Assembly: GCA_026416125.1 (NCBI GenBank)
Contig: JAOAFT010000003.1
Coordinates: 1 to 64,000 of the forward strand
Source of the DNA: Bacteroidota bacterium
GTDB lineage: Bacteria > Bacteroidota > Ignavibacteria > UBA10030
Direction: 5' to 3'
DNA length: 64,000 bases
Made by a program: the position numbers and the translations under genes. The notes below the pieces were generated by a model, which ran no database searches, was not told where the DNA came from, and saw nothing but the letters and a program-made list of their open reading frames with translations. Position 1 is the stretch's first letter, and each line of letters begins with the position of its first letter. Of the stretch, positions 17,192 through 26,352 are shown one piece after another.

Positions 17192-18343
17192 ATGGTTTTT
17201 GAATTTTCGACAGCACAGCAGATAATTGTGGGTCGCGGGACTATCCAACACTTGCCGACTATCGTTTGCAATGAGGGGCACCGTGCATTCCTCGTATGTG
17301 GAAAGAACAGAACACGGATTGAACGAGTACTTCAACTCATTCATAATAGTGGAGTTCATATTACCCTTTTCACAGTTCCTACAGAACCGACAGTAGAAAT
17401 TGTGATGCAGGGGACATTAAAAGCACGTGAGGAGTTGTGTAATGTTGTAATTGGTATTGGTGGAGGAAGTGTACTTGATGCGGGAAAAGCAATAGCTGCA
17501 ATGATTACAAACAGTGGAAAAGTAACGGACTACCTCGAAGTAATAGGTCATGGGAAACGTATCGAACATCCACCAGTACCATACATAGCTGTTCCAACGA
17601 CAGCAGGAACTGGTGCAGAAGTAACCAGTAATGCTGTACTAACATCGCCAGCGCACCAGCTAAAAGTAAGTATACGAAGTAAACTTCTCTTTCCTCGTGT
17701 TGCACTCGTTGATCCGGAACTTACATACTCAATGCCTCCATTTGTTACTGCGAGTACGGGTCTCGATGCGTTAACACAATTGATTGAAGCATACGTTTCG
17801 AATAAAGCCAATCCTTTTACAGATGCACTGTGTGTTGAAGGAATTCGTCGAGCCGGTCGTTCTCTCTACAGTGCCTATACTACAGGAGATCCTGATGCCC
17901 GCGAGGATATGTGCATAGCGAGTTTATTTAGTGGTATTGCGCTTGCTAACTCAAAACTTGGAGCAGTACATGGTCTTGCTGCTCCCCTTGGGGGAGTGCT
18001 TTCTGCACCCCATGGTGTACTCTGTGCCCGATTGCTTCCGCTTGTTGTTGAAAAAAACATTGAGTTGATAGCTAATAGTAAAAATTTGTCACTGTACTTA
18101 GAAAAGTACAACACACTCGCCCAACTGCTTACAGCAAACATGGAAGCATATCCCAGTGATTGTGTCCAGTGGCTCAAGAATATTTGTGAGAAAATGGCTA
18201 TACCAAGGTTGCAAGAATATGGTCTTACAGTGCAGAAAATTCCAGATATAGCTCGCCAGGCATTGCGTTCGAGCAGTATGAAAGGGAATCCTGTTGAAAT
18301 GAATGAACGTATACTTGAGGAAATCCTTCTGCAAGCATTGTGA
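17192..18343 (+). CDS. Iron-containing alcohol dehydrogenase (group III)
   Basis: A 383-residue NAD(P)-dependent metal alcohol dehydrogenase. The N-terminal Rossmann half has GIGGGSVLDAGKAIA around residue 90, then AVPTTAGTGAEVTSNAV. The C-terminal helical half holds the metal ligands: Asp in TGLDALTQLIEAY and histidines in GAVHGLAAPLGG and APHGVLCA. The substrate is unresolved; maleylacetate reductases and lactaldehyde or butanol dehydrogenases share this fold. Its pairing with an ABM-domain protein hints at an aromatic or quinone-like substrate, which is only inference. The start codon ATG at 17192 has no strong ribosome site. Confidence 0.88.
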   Translation: MVFEFSTAQQIIVGRGTIQHLPTIVCNEGHRAFLVCGKNRTRIERVLQLIHNSGVHITLFTVPTEPTVEIVMQGTLKAREELCNVVIGIGGGSVLDAGKAIAAMITNSGKVTDYLEVIGHGKRIEHPPVPYIAVPTTAGTGAEVTSNAVLTSPAHQLKVSIRSKLLFPRVALVDPELTYSMPPFVTASTGLDALTQLIEAYVSNKANPFTDALCVEGIRRAGRSLYSAYTTGDPDAREDMCIASLFSGIALANSKLGAVHGLAAPLGGVLSAPHGVLCARLLPLVVEKNIELIANSKNLSLYLEKYNTLAQLLTANMEAYPSDCVQWLKNICEKMAIPRLQEYGLTVQKIPDIARQALRSSSMKGNPVEMNERILEEILLQAL

Positions 18344-18397
18344 GTTTGCATTCCCAACGTGCATTACTTACCAAGTTACGTGATTTTTACCAATATG

Positions 18398-18419
18398 TTA
18401 ACATTTTGTTAATTTTTTG
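18398..18419 (+). promoter_or_regulatory. Pho-box-like direct repeat upstream of pstS
   Basis: Two 11-bp direct repeats, TTAACATTTTG and TTAATTTTTTG, sit end to end. The 7+4 periodicity and the TTAACA core match the PhoB/PhoP box architecture. The site lies 55-76 nt before the pstS start. No phoB or phoR gene is in the window. Confidence 0.5.
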
Positions 18420-18473
18420 TATATTCATAAGGTAGCATTTATAGGAATGTTGTCGAACTAAAGGGATATTCGA

Positions 18474-19340
18474 ATGCAAAAACATTTGTACACTTTACGG
18501 TTCCTTTTTTTGATCATTCTAATTCTTGGGTGTTCGAAACAAACGAGTACTCATTCGAACTCCATTCAAATTAAAGGTTCTGATACAATGGTGAACCTTG
18601 CTCAAGCATGGGCTGAAGAATTTATGAAGGAAAATCCAGAAATTTCCATCGCTGTAACTGGTGGTGGCTCGGGGACCGGTATTTCTTCGCTCATCAGCAA
18701 CACCTGTGATATAGCAGAAGTTTCAAGGGAAATGAAAGAAAAAGAAATAAAACTTGCTGAATCGAAAGGGATTATGCCAGTAAAATTTGTTGTAGCACTT
18801 GATGGCATTGTTGTTGCTGTGAACCCATCGAATAAAGTATCACAATTGACACTCGATCAGTTAGCTGATATTTACACAGGGAAAATAAAGAACTGGAAGG
18901 ATGTTGGTGGACACAACGCGAAAATTGTACTGTTGTCAAGAGAAGTCAACTCTGGTACACATGTATATTTTAAGGAACATGTACTCCGACACAACAATCC
19001 TGATAGTAAAGAAGAATTTAGTCCGGAAGCGTTACTTCTTCCTAGTTCCCAAGCAATTGTTGATGAACTATCACAAAATCCGGATGCAATAGGGTACTTT
19101 GGCCTAGGGTATAAAAGTGAGCGCGTGAAGTTACTGAAAATTGCAAGAGATAAAAATTCACCTCCTATTGAGCCCACAATTGAAAGTATCAAGAATGGTT
19201 CGTATCCAATTTCACGGCCGTTATTAATGTACACGCGAGAAGAACCAACAGGTGCGGTGAAGAAGTTCCTCGATTTTGTCTTTTCAGAAAAGGGCCAACA
19301 CCTTGTCCAACAATTAGACTTTGTACCTGTTACAATGTAG
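18474..19340 (+). CDS. pstS: Phosphate ABC transporter substrate-binding lipoprotein PstS
   Basis: A 288-residue periplasmic phosphate-binding protein. The signal peptide ends in the lipobox LGC with Cys20, so it is membrane-anchored. The binding-site features of PstS are clear: IKGSDTMVNLAQAW near the N-terminus, TGGGSGTGISSL for the phosphate loop, VSREMKEKE, and SREVNSGTHVYFKEHVL in the second lobe. It heads pstS-pstC-pstA-pstB1-pstB2-phoU and probably responds to phosphate starvation through the Pho-box-like repeat upstream. AAGGGA is the ribosome site. Confidence 0.95.
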   Translation: MQKHLYTLRFLFLIILILGCSKQTSTHSNSIQIKGSDTMVNLAQAWAEEFMKENPEISIAVTGGGSGTGISSLISNTCDIAEVSREMKEKEIKLAESKGIMPVKFVVALDGIVVAVNPSNKVSQLTLDQLADIYTGKIKNWKDVGGHNAKIVLLSREVNSGTHVYFKEHVLRHNNPDSKEEFSPEALLLPSSQAIVDELSQNPDAIGYFGLGYKSERVKLLKIARDKNSPPIEPTIESIKNGSYPISRPLLMYTREEPTGAVKKFLDFVFSEKGQHLVQQLDFVPVTM

Positions 19341-19393
19341 AAGCGAGAAAGAACATTCGTTAACAATTTCACTAAGGAGAAAAAACTAGTTCA

Positions 19394-20281
19394 GTGAACA
19401 CGGCGTGGAACATTGTTCGAAAAATAAAAGAACACGTCATTGAAAAAGTTATTCTCTTCAGTGGTACGACCTCTATTCTGTTTGTACTTCTCATTTTTGT
19501 GTTCTTATTGAAGGAAGGCCTTTCTATTTTTTGGATGGTACCACTTTCGGATTTTCTCTTTGCTAAAAATTGGTACCCTATTTCTGATCCACCGCAATTT
19601 GGAATTCTTCCCCTCATTCTTGGTTCGTTGTTTGTTACATTTGGAGCTGCAGTATTGTCTGTACCGATTGGAATTGCAAGTGCACTCTTCATTGCTGAAA
19701 TTGCACCTCCAAAACTTAAGGAAGTGATGAAGGCAGGAATTGAATTACTGGCTGCCATTCCTTCTGTTGTTATTGGGTTCATCGGTATGATGACACTCGG
19801 TCCACTCATTAAAGATCTTTTTAATTTAACTACTGGGTTAACTGCGTTGACAGGATCAATTACTTTAGCTTTTATGGCAATGCCAACGATTGTATCCATT
19901 GCAGAAGATGCCATTACTGCAGTGCCACGTTCGTACCGCGAAGCTGCGATTGCTATGGGGGCAACGAAATGGCAAACGACCTGGCGTATTGTAGCATATG
20001 CGGCACGACCAGGTATGATTGCAGCGGTCATGCTTGGTATTGGACGTGTTATTGGTGAAACAATGGCAGTGATGATGGTAACAGGGAATGCTGCTCTCAT
20101 TCCACGAAGTTTTCTCCAACCAGTACGAACGTTAACAGCGACAATTGCAGCAGAAATGGGTGAAACTGTACAGGGCGGCGAACATTACTCAGCACTCTTT
20201 GCAATTGGAATTATCCTGTTCATTATTACTTTCATTATTAATGGTATTGCAGATCTTTACTTGCACAGAACACGAAAGTGA
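19394..20281 (+). CDS. pstC: Phosphate ABC transporter permease PstC
   Basis: A 295-residue inner-membrane permease with six helices. The cytoplasmic coupling loop (EAA motif) reads YREAAIAMGATKWQTTWRIV, and GRVIGETMAVMMVTGN follows as in PstC. It starts with GTG at 19394, using AAGGAG about 15 nt upstream. It pairs with PstA to form the channel that contacts the two ATPases. Confidence 0.95.
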   Translation: MNTAWNIVRKIKEHVIEKVILFSGTTSILFVLLIFVFLLKEGLSIFWMVPLSDFLFAKNWYPISDPPQFGILPLILGSLFVTFGAAVLSVPIGIASALFIAEIAPPKLKEVMKAGIELLAAIPSVVIGFIGMMTLGPLIKDLFNLTTGLTALTGSITLAFMAMPTIVSIAEDAITAVPRSYREAAIAMGATKWQTTWRIVAYAARPGMIAAVMLGIGRVIGETMAVMMVTGNAALIPRSFLQPVRTLTATIAAEMGETVQGGEHYSALFAIGIILFIITFIINGIADLYLHRTRK

Positions 20282-20290
20282 CCGTATGGT

Positions 20291-21136
20291 ATGAAAGCAC
20301 AAACTGAACAAAGGATTGCTGTATCGATTCTTTTTCTCTGTACTTTTCTCGTTGTTGTTCCAGTGTTAGTGATTCTCATCATTATTTCGATGAAGGGTGT
20401 GAGTGCTCTCACAGTTTCGTTTTTGTTTGACATGCCTCAGAATGGTATGACGAGTGGTGGAATTTTCCCAGCAATTTTAGGAACAGTGTATCTTGTGGTT
20501 GGTGCAATCGTGTTTGCGGTACCACTTGGTGTTCTTTCAGCAATTTATCTCGTCGAGTACGCTAAAGATACTCCTCTCAGCCGTTTAATAAAACTCGCTA
20601 TCGTTAATCTAGCAGGGGTACCCTCTGTAGTCTATGGACTCTTTGGGTTAGGGATCTTTGTAATTTTTTTTGGTTTTGGTGCTTCAATCCTTTCAGGTTC
20701 TTTAACCCTTGGAATTATGATTCTTCCAGTGATTATTACTGCATCACGGGAAGCGTTGGAGAGTGTACCGAAGACATTTCGAATTGTTAGCTTATCGCTA
20801 GGGGCAAGTAAATGGCAAACCATACGCCATTCAGTGTTGCCGCACGCAATACCAGGAATACTTACTGGGACAATTCTTGGTTTAGGTCGAGCTGCTGGTG
20901 AAACGGCACCGATCTTGTTTACAGTTGCAGCATTTTATTTACCAAAGCTTCCTCAATCAGTATTCGACCAAACAATGGCATTGCCTTACCATCTCTATGT
21001 TATTTCAACACAGGTACCTGGAATACCGGAACATACTCGGTACGGTACAGCTCTCGTTCTGCTCCTACTAGTATTGCTTTTAAATCTCGGGGCCATCATC
21101 CTTCGTTACCAATTCAGGAAGAAGAAGAAGTGGTGA
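20291..21136 (+). CDS. pstA: Phosphate ABC transporter permease PstA
   Basis: A 281-residue permease, partner of PstC. The coupling loop is FRIVSLSLGASKWQTIRHSV and the typical PstA signature GRAAGETAPILFT follows. ATG at 20291 lies 9 nt after pstC. Its 3' end overlaps the first pstB by 7 nt, so the ATPase subunit is translationally coupled to it. Confidence 0.95.
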   Translation: MKAQTEQRIAVSILFLCTFLVVVPVLVILIIISMKGVSALTVSFLFDMPQNGMTSGGIFPAILGTVYLVVGAIVFAVPLGVLSAIYLVEYAKDTPLSRLIKLAIVNLAGVPSVVYGLFGLGIFVIFFGFGASILSGSLTLGIMILPVIITASREALESVPKTFRIVSLSLGASKWQTIRHSVLPHAIPGILTGTILGLGRAAGETAPILFTVAAFYLPKLPQSVFDQTMALPYHLYVISTQVPGIPEHTRYGTALVLLLLVLLLNLGAIILRYQFRKKKKW

Positions 21137-21888
21137 AAAATACCGTTAAAGTATCAATCCAAAGTTTATCGATCTTTTATGATACTGTACAGGCCGTTAA
21201 AAACTTGACGCTCGACATTTTCCCTAATGAAATATTTACGATCATTGGACCAGCAAATTCAGGAAAATCGTCGTTGCTCTTGACATTAAACCGGTTGGGT
21301 GAAATAAATCCTTCATATCGCAAGACTGGTACTGTACTCCTCGATGGCGAAAATATTGATACACTCAATGTCGAAATCCTCCGACGCAGAGTGGGTATAG
21401 TGTTTGCGCTTCCGTTTCCATTACCCATTTCTATCTACGATAACGTTGCATACGGACCACGAATGCAAGGAATCAAGAAAAAATCCATACTCGATGGAAT
21501 AGTAGAAAGCGCTCTAACAGAAGCATACTTGTGGGACGAAGTGAAGGATCGATTACAGTCACCTGCAATGAACCTCTCAGGGGGGCAGCAACAACGTCTC
21601 TGCATTGCACGTGTACTTGCACTCAAACCCGAAGTGATAATGTTTGATGAGCCAACTTCTGGTCTCGATCCAATATCGACAGCTCGTGTTGAAGAAACAC
21701 TCCGAACATTGAAGGCGCATTACACAATTATCCTTGTAACAAATAATGTTGCCCAAGCAGCGAGAGTTGGTGATCGAACAGCTTTTCTCTTAATGGGTGA
21801 ACTCATTGAACTTGATAATACAAATAAACTATTTACTGCTCCGGCAGATAAACGAACAGATGATTACATAACTGGAAAGTTTGGATAA
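21130..21888 (+). CDS. pstB1: Phosphate ABC transporter ATPase PstB, copy 1, degenerate Q- and H-loops
   Basis: A 252-residue ABC ATPase of PstB type. Walker A is GPANSGKSS (40-48). The signature LSGGQQQR (149-156) is intact and Walker B is VIMFDEP with D173-E174. Two catalytic positions are changed. The Q-loop reads VFALPFP with Ala93 where PstB has Gln (VFQRPNP in the neighbour). The H-loop reads VTNNVAQA with Asn205 in place of the switch His. Its own ATP site should therefore hydrolyse poorly, while it can still supply a normal signature to a partner. The start is GTG at 21130 (a second GTG follows). It aligns without gaps with the next gene, also 252 residues. Confidence 0.92.
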   Translation: MVKNTVKVSIQSLSIFYDTVQAVKNLTLDIFPNEIFTIIGPANSGKSSLLLTLNRLGEINPSYRKTGTVLLDGENIDTLNVEILRRRVGIVFALPFPLPISIYDNVAYGPRMQGIKKKSILDGIVESALTEAYLWDEVKDRLQSPAMNLSGGQQQRLCIARVLALKPEVIMFDEPTSGLDPISTARVEETLRTLKAHYTIILVTNNVAQAARVGDRTAFLLMGELIELDNTNKLFTAPADKRTDDYITGKFG

Positions 21889-21894
21889 TTAGGA

Positions 21895-22654
<760 letters not shown>

Positions 22655-22689
22655 CACTATACAACTACTACAATACATGGAGTAAAACT

Positions 22690-23361
22690 ATGGACCGACA
22701 CTTTCAAAGAGAATTAGAAAGTTTGAAGACGACGTTAATAAAAATGGCAAGCATCGTGGAAGAAAATTTTGCACTTGCCCTTCGGGCAGTGAATGAAAAA
22801 AACACTGAGTTAACCGAACGCGTGATAGAAACTGATAAACGTATTGATCAGCTCGAAATAGAAATTGATGATGCAATTATTGATCTCCTTGCACTTCAGC
22901 AACCTGTTGCAAGTGATCTCCGATTCATATTGGCAGCATTAAAAATAAACAACGATTTGGAACGAATCGGAGATCACGCAGTAAACATAGCTGAAGCTAC
23001 AGATGTTCTCATTAATTATCCTGATGCGATCATTCTCGAGGAAATTCCTCAAATGGCTAACATTGCTCGAGCAATGTTAAAAGATGCACTCGATAGTTTT
23101 ATCCAAGAAGATCCTGTAAAAGCGCGTGCTGTCTTAACACGGGATGATCAGATCGATGATTTGAATCGACAAGTAGCACGGAAAATCATTGAAAATGTAA
23201 AGTGTGATACGAAACTCGCAGAACTCGAGCTTGAACTTGCTCGGGTAAGTCGTAACCTCGAACGAGTAGCAGATCTAACAACAAACATTGCAGAGGAAGT
23301 AATCTTTTACATTCAAGCTCGGATTGTAAAACACCACGCAGAAGAGAAGAAAACAGATTAA
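22690..23361 (+). CDS. phoU: PhoU phosphate signalling protein
   Basis: 223 residues forming two PhoU three-helix repeats. Each carries the metal-binding ExxxD-type motif region: DLRFILAALKINNDLERIGDHA in the first and LELARVSRNLERVADLTTNIAEE in the second. PhoU links the Pst transporter to the PhoR kinase and dampens the Pho response. It is the last gene of the pst operon, 36 nt after pstB2, and an A+T-rich inverted repeat follows. Confidence 0.95.
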   Translation: MDRHFQRELESLKTTLIKMASIVEENFALALRAVNEKNTELTERVIETDKRIDQLEIEIDDAIIDLLALQQPVASDLRFILAALKINNDLERIGDHAVNIAEATDVLINYPDAIILEEIPQMANIARAMLKDALDSFIQEDPVKARAVLTRDDQIDDLNRQVARKIIENVKCDTKLAELELELARVSRNLERVADLTTNIAEEVIFYIQARIVKHHAEEKKTD

Positions 23362-23500
23362 GAGCCAGGAACAAGAACTCTTAGCCAGATGATTATGGAG
23401 CTACAAGCACACCATCTTTTCACCACCCTTTGTGTTATACTGTTGTTGTATACAGTATGACCATAACTTCACAGTTTTATTGCTTGTTCTTAGTCTTTCT

Positions 23501-23541
23501 ATAAAATAAAAAACAGAGATGCAAGGTGCTTTTTATTTTAT
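23501..23541. terminator. Bidirectional terminator-like inverted repeat
   Basis: ATAAAATAAAAA (23501-23512) and TTTTTATTTTAT (23530-23541) form a perfect 12-bp inverted repeat with a 17-nt loop between the convergent phoU and radical SAM genes. The stem is all A/T, but each strand has a T tract on its 3' side. Confidence 0.5.
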
Positions 23542-23570
23542 GGTTGTAATTTATAGCACTATCCGTATGC

Positions 23571-24512
23571 TTACATCAGGTACTCACCTTGTATATCGAG
23601 ATTTTTTAAGCCGAGCGATTTTGCATAGTCAACAACTGTCCAGTATTCAGAATAAGTGATCGGTCTGCTTAGTTCTAAAAACTCTCGTGCTTTGAAAACA
23701 GGTGAATATTGCGACATAATATTTACATATGTTGTTAGTGGTAAATGAGTAGCAATCCATTCTATAATACCATATGAATTTGCAACATTGTTTGGCAAAA
23801 TGAGATGGCGAATGAGTAGACCGCGCACCATAGTACCATCATGCGCGTATTGGGCAGTACCAACTTGCCGATGCATTTCCAGGATCGCTTGCTGTGTTAT
23901 CTCAGAGTACTTCACGACGCTACTCGAGTACTTGGCTGCTATTGCAGAGTCCCAGTATTTGAAGTCCGGCATATAGATGTCAATGATCCCTTCAAGAAGC
24001 TTTAAGGTTTCCACTCGTTCCCACCCACTAGTGTTGTAAACAAGAGGAATGTTTAAGCCTTGAGGTATTGCGAGTTCGAGTGCTTTCACTATGTGTGGCA
24101 CATAATGTGTTGGGGTAACAAAGTTAATGTTATGGCATCTGCGTGCTTGTAGTCGTAAAATAATCGTGGCGAGTTCTTCAATTGTAATTTCATATCCCTC
24201 ACCAAGATGACTTATAGTCCAATTTTGACAAAAGATGCACTGGAGATTGCAAAAAGGGAAGAAGATTGTACCGGAACCGTACTTTCCAACAAGAGGTCGT
24301 TCTTCGCCATAATGAGGTCCATACGAGGAAATGAAAAGTCTTGTTCCTGGGGCTTTGCAAACACCTTGTTCACCACGATGTCTATTTACTCTACATGCAC
24401 GTGGGCATAGGTGACACTGTTCCATCATTCTCCATAATTGTTCAGCACGTTTCTTCAATTCTCCGGAGGTAAAGAGATGTCGATAGTGGAGTGTTGAAAG
24501 AGTAGTAGTCAT
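23571..24512 (-). CDS. Radical SAM protein, PflA/PflX-like (COG1313)
   Basis: A 313-residue radical SAM protein. An N-terminal cysteine set (CHLCPRACRVNR...GVC) resembles the iron-sulfur leader of PflX-type proteins. The SAM cluster motif CNLQCIFCQN (C-x3-C-x2-C) follows, then FVTPTHYVPHIVKAL and VYNTSGWERVETL. PflX relatives resemble pyruvate-formate-lyase activases, but their substrate is unknown, and no glycyl radical enzyme is in the window. The start is ATG at 24512; a TTG three codons upstream is less likely. A GPH transporter gene precedes it on the same strand (52 nt). Confidence 0.85.
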   Translation of the reverse strand: MTTTLSTLHYRHLFTSGELKKRAEQLWRMMEQCHLCPRACRVNRHRGEQGVCKAPGTRLFISSYGPHYGEERPLVGKYGSGTIFFPFCNLQCIFCQNWTISHLGEGYEITIEELATIILRLQARRCHNINFVTPTHYVPHIVKALELAIPQGLNIPLVYNTSGWERVETLKLLEGIIDIYMPDFKYWDSAIAAKYSSSVVKYSEITQQAILEMHRQVGTAQYAHDGTMVRGLLIRHLILPNNVANSYGIIEWIATHLPLTTYVNIMSQYSPVFKAREFLELSRPITYSEYWTVVDYAKSLGLKNLDIQGEYLM

Positions 24513-24564
24513 AATTTTCAATGGACGAAAAGTTGGTCAAGTTTATCCCTCTCTCCGTGGAATG

Positions 24565-26019
24565 TTACACTTTTCCACGTCTATTTTCAAGTTCACGTCG
24601 TATATCTTCACAGCGTTTCTTAGTCAGGTCAAGTTTCGAGATAAAGTATATAGCTCCAAGCAACCCGAGTACTGGTACTGTTGCGAGTGCTAATCGTATA
24701 CCAACGATAGTTTCAGGTGTTTGTGTTCCTCGTGTAGCATCAAATCCTAACCACGTGAGAATGAGACCAGAGATGAAATAGCCGAGAGAATTCCCTAGCT
24801 TTAGAATGTATGAGCCACATGCAGAAAACGAACCTTCACGTCGGGCTCCTGTAGTAAGTTCGTCGTAATCGATCACATCGGCACCAATAGAACTATGGAG
24901 CATCCATATTCCAGCTGATGCTAACCCCATAAGGCCGGACGCAACTGTTTGTAACCATGGTAGGAAGGGGGTGTAGAGAAACCATGAACCACCGTAGCCA
25001 AGTATTCCAACTAATGCTGCAAGTACGACAGAGATTTTTTTTTCTGTTTTCTGAGCAACAAAGCCAAAGAATGGTGCTCCTAGAAACCCACCGATCATAA
25101 AAGCAAGCCCCATCCAGAAATTCCAGTTGTCACCTTCAATCGTGTTACCACCACAAACGTGGTACACGGTTGTATAGTAACCGAGTGATCCAACCATACT
25201 TGTACCAATGACGAACGTAGCACCGACACCCATCATTAAACGAAATGGTTTACACTTTAGTGTTTCATAGAAAGAACTTTTAAGAGGAATGCGTTGCGTA
25301 GTTTTAATAACAACTTTCTCGTAATACCGCTCTTTGATACGGAAGAATATCGTTAACGCAAACAATGCCATAAGAGTACCAAGTATGCACGTATATACTT
25401 GAATTCCTAGTAGTGTATTTTTTCCAGCAGTACCAGGAAGTAAAAACCACGAAAGATTTGTAAATCGGAGAGCATAGAAATTACCAATTTCAAAAATCTT
25501 TTGCATTGCGCTTTTGTAAGTCATAACAGAGGTTCGTTCATCGTAATCTGGAGTGAGTTCGACGCCAAGGCTATGATACGGGATTGAAAACGATGTCATG
25601 AGGGGAATATAGAACAGTGAAGTGCCAAGCATATACCAAAAAATAACAGTAACGCCGAGGAATTTGACATTTACCCAATCGGGTGAGACCAGGAAAAGAA
25701 GAGGAAGACCAAGCCCACTCAAGATACCAGCGAGAAGAATAAATGGCCGACGACGTCCATGCTTAGAGCGTATGTTGTCAGAAATCCATCCAACGATTGG
25801 ATCAGCAATTGCGTCGTAGATTCGAATAAGGGTGAGTGCTAAGCCGACCAACCATGGTTCAACACCTAAGTAGATATTGAAAACAGCGTATGCAACAGCA
25901 GGGTATAGCCAAAATCCCCACATATCGAGTGCTGTACCAAGTCCATAAATAATCTTTGTGAAGACAGGGAGCTTATCTCGTTCGAGTGATGAGGAAGGGA
26001 GAAGCATTTGTTCATTCAT
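24565..26019 (-). CDS. GPH-family sugar:cation symporter (MFS fold)
   Basis: A 484-residue transporter with twelve predicted helices of the glycoside-pentoside-hexuronide:cation symporter family (MelB/XylP type). The family motif DPIVGWISDNIRSKHGRRRP lies in the first cytoplasmic loop, and the N-terminus has KIIYGLGTALDMWGFW. The region IGADVIDYDELTTGARREG in the second half is also diagnostic. The substrate is probably a sugar or glycoside taken up with Na+ or H+. GGAGG 8 nt before the ATG supports the start. Confidence 0.9.
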   Translation of the reverse strand: MNEQMLLPSSSLERDKLPVFTKIIYGLGTALDMWGFWLYPAVAYAVFNIYLGVEPWLVGLALTLIRIYDAIADPIVGWISDNIRSKHGRRRPFILLAGILSGLGLPLLFLVSPDWVNVKFLGVTVIFWYMLGTSLFYIPLMTSFSIPYHSLGVELTPDYDERTSVMTYKSAMQKIFEIGNFYALRFTNLSWFLLPGTAGKNTLLGIQVYTCILGTLMALFALTIFFRIKERYYEKVVIKTTQRIPLKSSFYETLKCKPFRLMMGVGATFVIGTSMVGSLGYYTTVYHVCGGNTIEGDNWNFWMGLAFMIGGFLGAPFFGFVAQKTEKKISVVLAALVGILGYGGSWFLYTPFLPWLQTVASGLMGLASAGIWMLHSSIGADVIDYDELTTGARREGSFSACGSYILKLGNSLGYFISGLILTWLGFDATRGTQTPETIVGIRLALATVPVLGLLGAIYFISKLDLTKKRCEDIRRELENRRGKV

Positions 26020-26352
26020 CGTTAATCCTCCATGTAATAAATGTGGTGATGTGTACAGAGTTAGCTCTTCTAAGGAGCCTGTTGCAGTACCCTCCTCATT
26101 ACAACATGAGGAATACTATTAATTATTGGGACGAGATTCAATAGTAAAAATATCTTTCAACCCAGGGTGAAGTGGAGAACAAAGAGAGATCGAAATTCAC
26201 TTGGCAAAATTAATTGAACTCTTTTCGATTGGAAGTAATTTCATATTCATCGTGATGATACTTTGTAGGGATCCCGTTGCGTTTGCATAAAAATCTCGTT
26301 AGGTTCTAAATTAGGTATTGTTGGTGAAGGTTTACCATTGATTGGAGGATAT
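26020..26352. other. Divergent intergenic region between GPH symporter and NSS transporter
   Basis: 333 nt without a gene, holding promoters of both divergent genes. A short hairpin CCTCAT-TACAAC-ATGAGG lies near 26094-26112. A weak forward promoter TTGCAT-N17-CTAAAT occurs about 55 nt before the NSS start. No riboswitch was recognised. Confidence 0.4.
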
